Assembly: GCF_001039355.2 (NCBI RefSeq)
Contig: NW_019775957.1
Span: 534,177-596,176 of the forward strand
Length of the DNA: 62,000 nt
DNA from: Lingula anatina
Taxonomy: Eukaryota > Brachiopoda > Lingulata > Lingulida > Lingulidae
Reading direction: 5' to 3'
The notes below the pieces were generated by a model that did no database searches, was not told where the DNA came from, and saw only the letters and a program-made list of their open reading frames with translations. Numbering within the stretch: the stretch's first letter is position 1; each line of letters starts with the position of its first letter. This document shows positions 10,457-22,974 of the stretch, piece by piece. The position numbers and the translations under genes were made by a program.

Positions 10457-13400
10457 AGTTCACAGCAATTATTATTTAAAAAAAACGATAGTTAAACCTA
10501 TTTATAAAAACAAAAGAAAAGAAACTGAAAAAAAGAGCAAAACAATTAAAGGGAAAAGAAAGCGGACAAAAGTGGATAGAATAACAACCACTTTTGGCAG
10601 AGATCTCAAAACAATTTACTGTCATCAGTCTCGCCGCCAACAAGTTTTACGATCAATATGCTGGCATGCATACCAGTAATTGTAGTATATGTAATAATGT
10701 GTGAGACTGTAGTGTGTGTTGTAACTAAAGTGTAAGAATTTTTCTGAAATATTTCACTTTACTGTTAAACATAAAAAATTGTACATTTATATATAGATAA
10801 TGCCAAGGCATTCTATTTAAGTTGTTAATAGTCACTGTATCAAAAGGAAATAATAATAATTCAGTCGTTTTACTATGTTACGGATTTTTGTCGAAATGGA
10901 TCAATTATTTCCAGCAGCATATTGATAAAAAAATTATTAATAAAAGAAATTTCTTCCAACGATAGTCAAGAGAAATCGTACTCAACCATTCCTAACAAAT
11001 AATATTATTGTTGTTCACACCGTGAAAGGGATGCCACGTTACAGTTCTCCAAATCCTTAGATAAGGCGTTTATCTTGTCACCAACCAAAAAACGAGTTTA
11101 TCTTAATTTTGTCAAAGGATTTCAGATATGGTAGTCCTATGCCTTAATGATTAAGTGAAAATTGTTGAATTTTCAGGAAACGGTCATTGTAACTTTATTT
11201 TTATCAACCGGGTTATCGTGGGGTCTTTACTAACTCGGTATCGTCTCCATATCCCGGTGATAAGATGATTTATTTTGCTCAAGAAAGAAAAAGTCCACTT
11301 GCTGTTTCCGAAAGTTATTTTATTCCTTTTTCAGTCAGCGCACTGCCAATACGCTCCCCAATTGAGCAAAACAATTAAAAAGTGCAAGTAACTGTCTGGA
11401 GACTGTCTGAAAGAAACTGCCCGAAAGTAATTATTTAAAAGTAACTGCTTAACAATAACTGTAGTCGTGAATCTAAACAAAGACGAGAATAAAAGTAACT
11501 GCAAGTAAATAAGTAAGTAAGTGAATAAATGAGAGCTAGCGATCTGTCTTTATACTTTCCCAACTTACATAAAGTAAGCTGCTTGGAGTTATGTATCTGT
11601 CACTCTTTTTAGGGAAATTTGGGAATAGAATACATGTAATATTCAGTAAATTAGGGGTTTGGCTATCGTTTACATACATCCGGGAGTTGCCTCTTACTAG
11701 TTTACTCTACTTCATATACTTAATATATCAATCGTTGCTATTACGTATCAATGCATGAACTTTGTCCATTGCAGGACATATTCCAGTAACCTTCCAGCCT
11801 GCACGAAAGGTCAAGTGTTAAAATGATACATACTACCTAACCTATGTTTCTCATTTTAGCAGTACACCTAAGAAATTTATTATGTTCAGTTCATGTTCAC
11901 AAATGATTACAAGTTGATAAACAATACTGTCACTATTTTTCCTTTTTTGTGAACACTGATATTATATTCTTTCAAAACTAACATGCATAAATAAAATCAA
12001 AATTATATTTTAATTTTATAAGGACCTACACTGTATCACTGCATGTTTTAAACATACAAAAATGACACTATAATTTTTTTTCAGAAAATGGAAAGAAACA
12101 TGAGCAGCAAATTTAACATGCAATTACTAAGAATATATTTTTACGGTAAGCTGCTCTCATAAATCAGCAGATACGACTGAAGGTTATTAAATTTACTCGC
12201 AATGTTTTTTCAAGGAATATGATTTCCTCTTTTACGGAAACAGACTAGATAGTTCAAATGTCTTTCGTTTCATCACACTCGTTGAAATCACTGACCCCTG
12301 TGGAAAACGAGTTATACATTTTCCCTGGGTTTGTAGTCAATAATATTTACGTAGAAGTCGCCCTGAGAAAGTACAGCACAGACAACAGGGCTCCGAATCT
12401 CGAAAGGTTCGCTATGTTGCGCACGTGCGCAAGTGTCTCGATTCCATAACCGATTCTATTTCGAGATACAGGGCCATGGAATCGAGACGCTTGCGCACGT
12501 GCGCAAGATAGCGAACCTTTCGAGATACGGAGCCCAGATTCCAGTTTTAATCTTTTAATGTGTACTCGTTACTTGCTCAATCTCTGATTTTAATTCTAAT
12601 CCTAAAGCAGATGCTAAACTATGTAATTTTTACACACGGTATTTGAAAAGGAATTACAATCACGTAATAAAGATTATGTATAAAATCATCATAACAGTGC
12701 GCTCCGACACCAACCGATGAGTGTGACAGGTGAGCCACTTGATTGCGCTTTGATTAAATTCAAAAGTTTGCAGTCCTACATGTTACCAAGTAAGGCCTAC
12801 TTCAGCAGCTTTCAGCTTTGTCTCCTTTAATATTTCCTTTTATCAAAACGGGCAGGCTATCTGTGGAAACTTAACAGCCGTGGTGTACACATTTTTCAAA
12901 CTTAAAAGTTAAACTATCCACGTTTAAAACTGTCCTAAAGTCATTTTTTTCTAGCTATATACCCCACAAAGCTTTCCCAAAACACCTTAAAAGAATAAAA
13001 TATATTAAATAAAAGTACCTGATATCGGGGAAGTATGGAAACGTTACAGGAAACATTTAGAACTACTGTATAATTCATTTAAATTAAAGATGGAATGAAC
13101 AGTGAATCCAAGAGCAGGGTCATTTCAAGCAATGATTCCTGAGTAGGGCAAATAACTTTATTTTCAAGAAAAAATTCTACCTAGCGGGAAAATCCCGGAT
13201 CGTATATAGACTTTTAAGTAGGTACTCGCGACTAACATTGTAAAAGCTTTTTGTTCCTAAAGCTTTCGACCATTTGGGGCCTACCAGTATCCATATCCTT
13301 GCATGGTTACCCACAGGCTGTCCCATTCCAAATTAAATAAACGGTGGAGCTCACTCTTGCCATCGTTACTTTCGAAAAAGACACAATAAAGACGTCAGCC

Positions 13401-13560
13401 CCTACATGACCTAAGTGGAAATTCATGTAGATAAAGTACCATATATAGACAGGTCCATGTACCCGATAAATTCTACTAATCTAGACATTGTTTTGTACTG
13501 CATTTTGTTTATTTCAAACAGCGCGCTTTTTGTGCATGCGCATGCGCAGTCATTTGAATC
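10457..13560. other. Noncoding region downstream of collagen-like gene copy 2
   Basis: No credible gene. This is the 5' part of the older tandem duplication unit A. It aligns with 24410-28560 with many indels. Both copies keep the run AAACTTAAAAG-TAAA, CACGTTTAAAAC and a CGGGAA/TCCCGG block, which may be promoter-distal sequence of the transporter gene. Confidence 0.5.
12389..12534. repeat. Long GC-rich inverted repeat (59-bp arms), copy 2
   Basis: Duplicate of 5585-5730. Arms 12389-12447 and 12476-12534. One arm has CGCAAGATAGCG where copy 1 has CGCAACATAGCG. Confidence 0.8.
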
Positions 13561-13605
13561 CTGTGCTGATTTCGGAGAAGAATTTCATCAGCTGTGTTAA
13601 GTTAT

Positions 13606-13704
13606 AAGAATGATGTGATTTTTTTCTTCAGTCAACAGCTAATATTGGAGGTAAAACCTATCTCAATATTAGCTGTTGACTGAAGAAAAAATCACATCAT
13701 TCTT
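13606..13704. repeat. Hairpin with ~43-bp arms and ~11-bp loop
   Basis: AAGAATGATGTGATTTTTTT and following bases up to AATATTGGAG are matched by CTCAATATTAGCTGTTGACT and following bases ending at TCATTCTT. Only one or two single-base length differences. The motif GTGCTGATTTCGG occurs directly before (13563) and directly after (13705), so the hairpin plus ~30 bp looks like an insertion with a 13-bp direct repeat. Confidence 0.8.
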
Positions 13705-14819
13705 GTGCTGATTTCGGTATTGCCAGCTCGAGCTTGATTTCAAATATATCCCACAACATCAAGTAGTTGTAAAGCTAACACATGAAAAGGTATATATAGT
13801 GAGCAAACTAGCGTTTTAGTGCCTTGTCACTCAGTGTATCTCTGACCACAGGGAGCGCAAGTAGTCTGTTACAAAATGTATCACTTACTTCGTATGCTAT
13901 TTTAGAACCTCTGATAGCAGGTGGCACTTCACAGACATTAAGAGGTCACTGGATTCTCGCACATGTAATGAAAGTGAAAGTGCCAGTTATTTTTTCTTAG
14001 TGCTTTGTGATTCTTAAAGTCACAATATCTGTTTTTTCTTTCTTTGAAAAAAGTCCCAAAGTGATATTTTTAAAGGAGTGTAGGCCTATCTCTTTGTGTA
14101 CGCTCTCGCATCGTTACTCCTCCTCGGCGATTTTTATAATTAAATGGCGATTAACATATGATATCTGTTACACATGTCACTTGACTTTTTTTATTTACAT
14201 CAAGGTTTTGAAATTAAACATTGTTTTATACTTTGCACAGGCGTATCTTCCAGTCGGGAGTAACGATGTGGGCTTGTAAAGGTGCGTGAGGTGGTGGTGG
14301 TGGTGGCGGGAACTGAGCGGAAGTTCGATGCGGGGAGATTCAGGCCTTTAAAATGATATAATACCTCAAAGAAAAATACGTCATGTTGATATTCTTCCTA
14401 ACTGTTCAAGAAGACTTGGCTGTTTAAGTGACTGGCCTTTCACTCAGAACTAAATCATTAATTTATTTAATTAGAAATGGTAGAAACCATCCAGTGACGT
14501 GACGTGTGCTGGTAGCGCAATATTCTATTGCGAGCAGAGAATTCCATTTGGCGGGAGAATACCGGATTGGTTAGAAAGATTTAAACGAGGAAAGACATAA
14601 TATATAAAATATCATATTATGTATACAGACATCTTTAAAATATTTTAATTTGATGAAAAATAAATTAAATATTCTCATTTTAATTGACTCTACATACATG
14701 TAGGCATACACGCATATGTAATGTAATGTAATGTAATGAATGTCGGTTTTCCAGAGTCTTGTGGAAATTTTGCATGTATAGGTTTATTTTCCTGTACACT
14801 CTAACTGATAATTGACTTT

Positions 14820-15172
14820 TATCATATTTAGGACAAACAATCAATTGAACGTATTCAGCTCCGCCTACGCGAACTCTTTAGTCAACAAAGTATTGCGTCA
14901 TACGGTTTTTGCCAAACCGTACTCCATTTGCAAAAGGTTTTTTATTGTTGGCGCACATTACGCAAGATCAACAGCTAGAGCTACAGCACAAGCGTGTGAA
15001 TCGAGGAATGTAACATATATTTTGACATAAATACACTCGCCAAGTACACAAGATACATTTGGTATTATCTGAAGAAGCGATTCAAAGAGGACTGACTCCG
15101 AAGGGAGCATTTATCATTCACGAAAAAAACACGAGAAACGTGCTAAGTGGAGACTGAAATTAACATATCATA
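14820..15172 (+). promoter_or_regulatory. Probable promoter and 5' UTR of transporter exon 1A
   Basis: This stretch is strongly conserved with 30310-30666, better than the DNA further upstream. Shared landmarks are GCCAAACCGTACTCCATTT, TTGTTGGCGCACATT, an AT-rich CATAAATACA (near 15027) that could act as a TATA-like box, and ACATTTGGTATTATC. The start site cannot be placed from sequence. Confidence 0.45.
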
Positions 15173-15671
15173 ATGACAATGGCAGAAAACGAAGGAACAC
15201 GAGATGAAAAAGAGCCCATGAATTGCAACTCGAATACGGATTCCTCAGGAGGAACAGATCCATTGCAAATGAAAAAAGAAATGGGACTCCTCCAAGGAGT
15301 CGCTATAATAGTTGGGACGATCGTTGGAAGCGGCATTTTTGTCTCCCCAAAAGGTGTACTGCAGTACGCGGGTTCGGTGGGAGCGTCCCTCGTGTTATGG
15401 GCGGCGTGCGGTTTGATTTCTTTGGTGGGAGCCATGTGTTACGCTGAACTGGGAACGTTTATTGTAATCTCAGGCGCGGACTACGCATATATCCGCCATT
15501 CTTATGGGGATTTTGTAGGGTTTCTCTTCTTGTGGGTAATGCTAATTACCGTATTTCCGACCACTAACACCATCATAGCACTGACGTTCGCTAACTACGT
15601 GATCCAGCCTTTCTATCCACACTGTCCGAACCCAGAACTCCCCAAACGACTCTTGGCTGCTGCATGTTTGA
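15173..15671 (+). CDS. SLC7 amino acid transporter, alternative first coding exon 1A
   Basis: 499 nt, open from ATG to a GTAAGT donor at 15672, ending in phase 1 (A|GT, Ser). Encodes a ~38-residue polar N-terminus ([15 protein letters not shown]), then [20 protein letters not shown] with the VGSGIF substrate motif of TM1, TM2, the intracellular YAYI segment, TM3 and the extracellular PHCPNPE loop with the cysteine that in this family bonds to the SLC3 heavy chain. About 83 percent identical to exon 1B (30667-31165), same length and phase, no stops or frameshifts. No copy of exon 2 was found before 34108, so it would have to splice over 18 kb to the shared exon 2. It could also be the remnant of a truncated tandem gene copy. 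The second ATG (ACAATGG) has a good initiation context. Confidence 0.8.
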
Positions 15672-16860
15672 GTAAGTATTGGTGTATGGAACAGTCACTT
15701 CCGAAAGACATTTTGAAGATTACATTTGTTATCAGTAACTGATATATAAAATATAAATGATGTGATATGTAACAGATTGAATGATCAACATGTAACACCC
15801 CCATTTAAATATTTTTTTGTCATTTACCACAGTGTTAAGCATAGACTTGCCTTTCTAGAAATCAACGCTTTCAAGAAATTGACAAAAACTGGAAGCACTT
15901 GTTTTTTCTCTGTTTTTCCAATCATGCCCGTGGCCTCGCACTTTAAGAAATTGATGCCTTCAAGAAATTATCGTAATAAAACTATCGTAAAACCATTGGT
16001 GTTGTCAAGTAAAATGACGAGTCTGATACAAAGTATCAAACGCAATATTCACATGCTTGTTTCAGTCATATGGCAACTGGCAGTGCGCAGGAAGATATTC
16101 AGAATACGTTGTGTGCGCTGAGATGAAGTTGTGGTCAAAAAATTCTAAGTTTTGTGATTGTCATGAAAATTCATGAATTGTGCTTTATTCTATGCATAAA
16201 AGCCTAGTGAAAAAATAAGACATGATAGCAGAGGGTATCCTGTAGCTCTAAGTGTGTGGTTTTCCCAGCATTAAGGTGAAATGAATGAGATACAACTCGA
16301 CAAAATTGGCCAACATGCCAATTTTATATGTAGCAACACCGTATCATTTTGAGATACCTCTTATCAGAGAGGATGTACACTTTATTCCAGTGGGTAGAAG
16401 ATGACTTTTAATGCACAAAATAAGCCTACCAAGTTTCATCAAAACTTGTTCTGGCAACATTTTTGCCAGTTGTTGAAGTGTGTAATTGTTGCCCCTCTTC
16501 CACTCAACGTCAGCCATATTCTGAAGTCATTTTTTCCAATACAGAAGCGAGTGAAGGTCTGCTGACTTTTGTAAATAAGTGTTGATCTTTTATTTCAGTA
16601 GCGAAACTATATTTCCAATAATATGTATCGCCAGGGTGTATGATAGCGGTACTCATAGCGTTAGTCCCGACCCGTCTCGTACTGATCAGCTGGCTCCGTC
16701 GGCTCCACAGGGTGGCTTGGGATACAAGTCACCGTTACTCCTCCTCCTCCTAGACTGCAAGGACATGTGTTCCCGTCTCTTGGATTTAGGTCACATATAA
16801 TCGCAACTTGAACCCTCTGTTTTTTTGTTTTTTTTTGTCTCAGTTGATGCATTGGCCTGG
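15672..16860. other. Intron 1 (from exon 1A), unique sequence
   Basis: No gene or clear repeat. ORFs here have no recognisable domain and are not shared with the homologous stretch after exon 1B. Confidence 0.5.
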
Positions 16861-16989
16861 GCGTGATGCACGTTGAAACGCACCCTTGTCAAAATTTTTG
16901 AAAATTCAATGCTAAATATCTCCCAAACTAAAGGAATTCATTAAAATTACTATAGAAGTCTGACTGAAAGTCATATTTGAAGATTCCAA

Positions 16990-18420
16990 ATGTGCTCTTG
17001 GATTTGACCTTTGACCTTTATTTCAAGGTCAAATGGGCCAAATTTTTTTTTAATGGGATTTTTCTGCAAAAAAGTGCTTGTGCAGCTTTGCAGAAACTAC
17101 ACAGACCTAATCTATAATATTACTGGCAGGTGTTACCCTTAGGGTCATCTTTCATCTGACAGTTTGGGGTCAATCGGTGCATTTTCACGGGAGAAGTGAC
17201 CATTATAATATATGCTGAAACTGAAACAACTCTAAGTCTGGAACCGTTAATGCTAGAGACCTCTTGTTTTTTTGCATTTGATAGAGCTTGTGAAGTCCAA
17301 CACTGTAGGTGGTATTCGTTTTTTTTTTTTTTTTTTTTTTTTTTGTTTTTTGTTTTCCATGTGGTTTATGAGTTACGCTATATCAAAAAGTACATTGTGG
17401 TGGTGAAATTAAAATGTGCAAAACAGTAATATGCATGAAATTTTGAACGTCTGGAAAAGATAACGTAAGGCTTATTAAGGCAGGAAATTTCTGGTCATAA
17501 ATGACATTATTTCATGAAATATGAACATCTGGAAGTTCTGAGCACCTCCCATTTCATGAATTTCAACCAAAATGACCTTTTCTTTATTTTAATTAATTGC
17601 TTCTGTACAAAATTTTTGGCACAAATAACTGTAACTCCAAAATTGCAACATTTTAGTCCCATAGATCTCCAACACTGGCAGAGATAGGCCCATAGTCACT
17701 ATGAAGTTGAATAGGAAATCATATACTGGCAATTTAATTGTGACCTTGAAATTGACCTTTGACCTACTTTTCGCCATGAACTGAACTTTGCAACATTTTA
17801 GTCCCTTATATCTCCAAAACTGGCAGAGGTACACCCATAGTTACTATTGAACTTGAATAGGAAGTTATATACTGGAAATCTGTGACCCTAAAATTGACCT
17901 TTGGCCTACTTTTCACCATGAACTGAACTTTGCAAGGCTTCTGTCCTTTATATCTCCAAAACTGGCAAAGATACACCCATAGTTACTATTGGACTTGACT
18001 AGGAAGACATATTCTGGCAATCTAACTGTGACCTTCAAATTGACCTTTGACCTACTTTTCACCATGAACTGAACTTTGCAACTTTTCCGGTCCTTATATC
18101 TCCAGAACTGGCACAGATATGCCCATTGATACTACTGAACTTGAATAGGAACTCTTGTATATATTGACAGTCTTCCTGTGACCTTGAATATGACCTTTGA
18201 CCTCTTTTTCGTCATAAACTGCACTTCACAAATCCAGTTTGACCTTTTACTTTTCACCATGATTTTGTTATAAATCGTAGTTTTCCGAAAAATTGAGAAC
18301 TCATGTTTACTGTATTTTGTGAAAAATAGCTTGTCAAGTACAACACTGGAGGTGGTGTCCCTTTTTTTTTCCACAAATGCGCTTTCTCCAGCTGGTGGTA
18401 CAATACTGGAGGCGGTATAA
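16990..18420. mobile_element. Candidate repeat element containing the 146-bp tandem array
   Basis: The motif TTGTGAAGTCCAACACTGTAGGTGG... at about 17289 and its variant TTGTCAAGTACAACACTGGAGGTGG... at about 18332, each followed by a poly-T run, bracket the array, suggesting one composite element. There is no coding capacity. Confidence 0.4.
17585..18270. repeat. Tandem repeat, ~142-150 bp monomer, about 4.5 units
   Basis: The marker TGACCTTGAAATTGACCTTT recurs at about 17741, 17883, 18029 and 18179. Each monomer also holds CCATGAACTGAACTTTGCAA and TATATCTCCAAAACTGGCA. Units are diverged from one another. A related single segment with TTGACCTTTGACCTT lies at 16998. Confidence 0.8.
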
Positions 18421-20350
18421 CGCTTCTCTGATCCTCTAGTTATAATTAAAAACCAATGTGCGTTAAAATTATTTTTACCTTCTCAGATGTCTTATTTCAA
18501 ATATGACAATATTTATCATTATTGCACCTGTAGTGCTGCATTGGCAATGACTTATGAGGGCTTGTCAGGAAATTTGTCGTGTATACAGTCTGCACAATTC
18601 TGAATGATAGTACCAATTGGTCCTATCCATTCTGCTCAACATAATGTACTGCATCAATGCTTGTTGTTTATTTCCATTATAAATCAGGTTGAGGACTTTA
18701 GAATTTAGCACTTCACATGCATGCCCTTGACACATTTCCACTTAGTGTACTATAGTAGGGGGGGTTTTAATTGTAGCAAACACTTGGCATAAATTTGACT
18801 TTTAATGGAAAACGATCACTTAAAGTTGCATGAAAAGTAAACAGTGTACATCTTCACAACTACTGGAAATAATCAATACATTTTAAATCAAATTTAAAAT
18901 GATTTATATCAAAATCTTTGTACCTGTTATAGTGCTGTTCCCCTGAATTCTTTCTTTTACATAAATGGACTGAGCAGCACAAATTTAGAATGTGTCATTG
19001 GTATCTTTTAATTAATTGATACTTTGGGATACTTTCTTAAGATTTGTATCTGGGTCAACCCAGTATATACTCTCCATGGAATAATTTATTTACAAATTTA
19101 TTGGAATGGCTGAGGCAATTTTTCTGGAGAATTTTTTGGAATGAACAGTACACGTTTTGACAAAGCCATTTTTTATTTGTATCAGGGCACACGTATATCT
19201 CTTTCATATTATTTGCATTGGTAAAAGTGACATGAACGTAGGATTCACTTAGATTACTATGTAAGCAATTCCATATATTTTTTTACTTATATATTTTAAT
19301 TCAATATATATGTGGTGCTGATCAAAGGGTAATATAAAAGGACAAAGATACACTTAAATCTTAAATTGGTAAGTCACGCCCAGAAAAAATAAAAGTAAAA
19401 TTAACAAATGGCAATTAAAAAAGAGGGGCGTTGAGAGGAGAGAGAGAACAATGCAACAACAGTTCATTTCTGCTTAAGAAAATCATAGTTCTCCAACGAG
19501 AGAGAGAGAGACCAGACCTGTTCTGTACGTTCTAGCTCAAAAAGTTGTAGTTATTTTATTGAAATTTTCAGAAGACTATATAATACAAGTGAAGTGTAAA
19601 CATAATTTTGTCACGTATGCCATTTCTTTTTTTTTTAAGTGAGAATCATTGAAAGGCAATCCTACCACGCACTCAAATATAAACATATGTTGGGATATTA
19701 TTTCTGTAAAAGTACGTGAGGACATCACTTCCACAGCGACTTGTCTAGATTCGTAATTACACCCAAAAACTGATCTGTCACAAAATCACAAAAATAACAT
19801 AAAATCTCTTTGGTGAAAGCAAAAATGTTACAATGTCCTATAATAAGGATATACAGTCAGAAATGTACAACTCAGCTCTGTGTGTGTGTGTGTGCGCGTG
19901 CGTGTGTGTGTGGTGGTGGTTGGGGGGGGGATCGAGGTAGGGTATCAGGGACACCACATATATCTGCTATGTGCTGTTCATGTTGTCTGCTTGATACATT
20001 GTCTTGTAGATTGTCTCAGTGGTAAGGGAAAGGAAACATATTTATCAAGTTTTCAGTTACTTTTTAAAAAATTGAAGGAGGGGGAGTATCAGTCGGGGAT
20101 GTATAGGGATGTAACCCTCTTTTGCCTCAGTATTGAGGGGAAAAAAACAGGCCTAGATCTTGCATTTGAATATTGCTTAATTCACTACAAATAACTAGTT
20201 ATTCAAGTAATAACATATAATATGAGGGGTAGAACCAAATTGTCAAGGTAATTATCCTTTCTCCCTCCTAAATCCGGCAACATATAAGCCATTATTTTCT
20301 GACAGGTATTACCTAAATTTACATGCTTTAACTGTTGAATATATAGATTT
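18421..20350. other. Intron 1, unique sequence with GT microsatellite
   Basis: No gene seen. Contains GA-rich tracts near 19495 and the (GT)n/GC run at 19879-19912. Confidence 0.5.
19879..19912. repeat. (GT)n microsatellite with CG interruptions
   Basis: Run of GT dinucleotides interrupted by GCGCGTGCG, followed by a (GGT)n and G-rich patch. Confidence 0.9.
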
Positions 20351-20353
20351 ATT

Positions 20354-20510
20354 CAGGGTCGTAGCCTGAGCAAAATGCCAGGGGGGGCAGTAAGCAGGCA
20401 CGAGGGGGCGAAGCCCCCGAGGGGGGAGGGGGTGTCCCCTTACCAGAGTGGAAAATTCTAAATCCCAAGGGGGGGGCAGCTCCCTCCCCCCCCCCCCCCC
20501 TGTTATTCCT
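20354..20510. mobile_element. G-rich interspersed repeat
   Basis: GGGTCGTAGCCTGAGC followed by CGAGGGGGCGAAGCCCCCGA, a perfect-looking G/C hairpin, and ends in long C runs. It resembles short interspersed elements frequent in invertebrate genomes. Not assignable to a named family here. Confidence 0.4.
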
Positions 20511-20989
20511 CAGGATCTGCTTATATAGGGTATATCAAAAGCGTAGGTAACTTTCAGCACGTAATTGAAGTACTAGTAGTTATGGTATTACATCATCCTG
20601 GTACATGGCAAACCCCATTTCATTAAAGGATGGTTGAACTGAACTTCAGGAAGTGCTTTTTACTTTAGTAGGTCTACTTGTATAAATATTGTCATCAGAA
20701 TGTTCATGGAGCATAATAACCCTTTTTAAATGACTGACATCATTTTCTGTTCTAGAGTTAAGCTACAAGCCATAGCAGATCCACATTTATCTGCCCGTCG
20801 AACTTTTTTTCATGTGTTCACTCTGATTTGTTTACACAGACTTTTAATACATGTACATGTATGTCAACATATATAAATGATATTAGAATATGTAAACCCA
20901 CACTCTTTTTCTAGGGTAACACTTAAATAAAGAACTGTTCACACGTTTGCCTTTTGCATGTCACGCATCAAGGATAGGTGAAGGTTGTC

Positions 20990-21153
20990 ATGGCCGTAGC
21001 CAGCAATTTCCAAAGGGGGAATCTTTTTCTGAAAAATTGCACCTTTTCCCATAAAAATTTCATGTACATAGATCAAATTTTACCCAGAGTGGACCTTTCC
21101 CAGCAAAAGGGGCGGTTCTTTCGAACCCCCCGAACCCCCTTGGCTACGGGCCT
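20990..21153 (+). mobile_element. GTAGCCAG MITE-like element, copy 1
   Basis: Starts GGCCGTAGCCAGCAATTT and ends TTGGCTACGGGCC, so the termini are inverted repeats. Interior TCTTTTTCTGAAAAA and CAAATTTTACCCAGAGTGGA. Two further copies lie at 22329-22506 (inverted) and 35332-35502. Confidence 0.75.
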
Positions 21154-22328
21154 GGTTGTTCATGCAAATACTCACTGGAGCTATATGTAGTTCAATTGGT
21201 TGTTTCATTCTGATTTCAGTTTAGTTTCCATTAAATTTGAATAAAATGTTCAACCCTTAACAGTTTTTAGATCAAGAAATTTGACGGTTTGACAGAGGTA
21301 TCCAAAGATCCATTTTTTTCCAAGATTAATTGTTTGTTGAATTAGGGAACCGTGTTACCATACTTGACAGTGTGCAAACTAATCCCTTCAAAATTATAAA
21401 ATTTGCTTGATATTTTAACCCACAAATGAAAAAAAAAAGAAAAAAATCAGGCTTGCAACTTTTTTGCTTGCAATATAGTTCCACCCCCTACGAGAGTCAT
21501 AGTTTGGGATTTTTTTTTTCAAAAATTCAAAATCATGAATACATTTCATTTAAATTTGTTTTAGTAGACCTAATCCTTTGAAATCGTTGGTATGAGCATG
21601 AACTTTTTATATCATCTTTACAACATGACAGCTCAAGATGTCCTGGTATTTTATTTGCCAGGTGGGGTTTTTCACATCAGCTATAGCTGTTGCCCCAAAA
21701 CAGTGCTATGTTTAACAGCCCTGCAATTGCCACATGACTGTCACATTGCATTCGTACATTGTTTTTACTGACAAGTCAAGGTCAAAAATACACAATTTTA
21801 ACTATCTAATTACACGGTTTAAAGTTTGATTATTGAATTTTCTATAATCTGCATGGTTATTTTCTCAACATTTGTGTAAGCTACGAAATATTTCTTATTG
21901 GAAAATCACCCAGCAGCTGCAGAAATAAAACTGTGTGACGTCACGATGACTCCAGGTTTTAGTCAAGATCATGAGGACATTAGTGTTACGATTTGCTGCA
22001 CATTTAAAGTGTCCTATTTCAAAATCTGTGCAACCTTTTGGATTGATAGTTACAGCCCTTATTGTTTACATGATATCGCATCTATGTGCAAAATTCTAGA
22101 GCTTTAGCTGTCATACTTTTTCTACAATCCCATTCAAATTTGAAAATAAGCCATTTTCAGTCAATTTCTTGAAGGGAGAGTCTAGTTTACAACATGACAG
22201 CATTTTAGGGAAAAAAAACAAGTAGGAGTGCTAGAGGATGATATATGTGGGCAATTGAGAGTTCAGCTTCATTATTACGTTGCATAAAATAAAACTGAGG
22301 ATTAAGTCATCATATGTTTAGATACAAC

Positions 22329-22506
22329 CAGGCCTAATTGGGGGGGGGGGGGGGGGGGGGGGGGTCAGGGAGTTCAAAAATACACTGCTGGGAAAAAAGG
22401 CCCCCCTTTGGGTAAAAATTTATCTATGTATGCAAAGGTTTCATGGTAAAAGGTCCACTTTTTCAGAAAAAGAACCCCCCTTTTGAAATTGCTGGCTATG
22501 GGCCTG
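22329..22506 (-). mobile_element. GTAGCCAG MITE-like element, copy 2 (inverted, G-run expanded)
   Basis: The reverse complement carries the same features (AATTGCTGGCTATGGGCCTG at the right end, TTTCAGAAAAAG, CCTTTTACCATG). A ~26-bp G homopolymer replaces part of the left end. It is inserted in unit A and absent from the homologous place in unit B (near 33350). Confidence 0.7.
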
Positions 22507-22974
22507 TATAACTAATATTTTTTTAACACCTGTGCAAACAATGCCACATGTGAGTTGCACAGGTCACAGATTTGGCACACAGCCCTCCTATTATAATCAC
22601 ATGGTGCTGTAAACAGCATGGGACCAAGGAGAACAGGTTGCCAATTACTGTATATTTATATTTATATACATATACTACAGATCCCGAATAAAAAAAATGA
22701 TTATAAAAAATGGAAAGGACAACTGGGAGGGGGAGGGGGGGTTGAGAAAAAAACAATATGAAGGAGAAGAAAGAACAAAAGTGGCCAGAATACAAATAAA
22801 AAATTTATTTTAAATGAAGTGGAATCCTACTGTAAAAATTTATATAAAGATGACATTCATTGAGAGACTATTAAAGGATTACGCAGTCTTCCTCTCATGT
22901 AGGTCTGCCATATTTAGGTTTTGACCTTGCTAGACCTCGGCTCTTCTCGATGTGAATGCCCTCTATGATTCACA

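Larger units (their letters stand above)
6738..13540. repeat. Near-identical duplicate segment, copy 2 (right of N)
   Basis: Starts immediately after the N with the element at 1315 and runs to about 13540, where copy 1 ends. It is longer than copy 1 mainly because of an extra block at about 7150-8570 and extra repeat units in two collagen exons. Confidence 0.85.
10575..22795. repeat. Older tandem duplication, unit A
   Basis: Shares collinear blocks with unit B (24410-33510): the collagen downstream region, the transporter 5' flank, exon 1, and a stretch of intron 1 (22225-22690 against 33250-33510, including CAACTGAGAGTTCAGCTTCA-like sequence). The two units differ by large insertions and by roughly 15-25 percent at aligned noncoding sites by eye. 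Confidence 0.75.

Noticed and set aside
15762-16121. 119-codon frame after exon 1A
   Set aside because: Not conserved after exon 1B, no domain, AT-rich intron composition.
17585-18270. CRISPR-like or satellite array
   Set aside because: Units are directly adjacent and diverged, with no repeat-spacer pattern. Plain tandem repeat in a eukaryotic intron.
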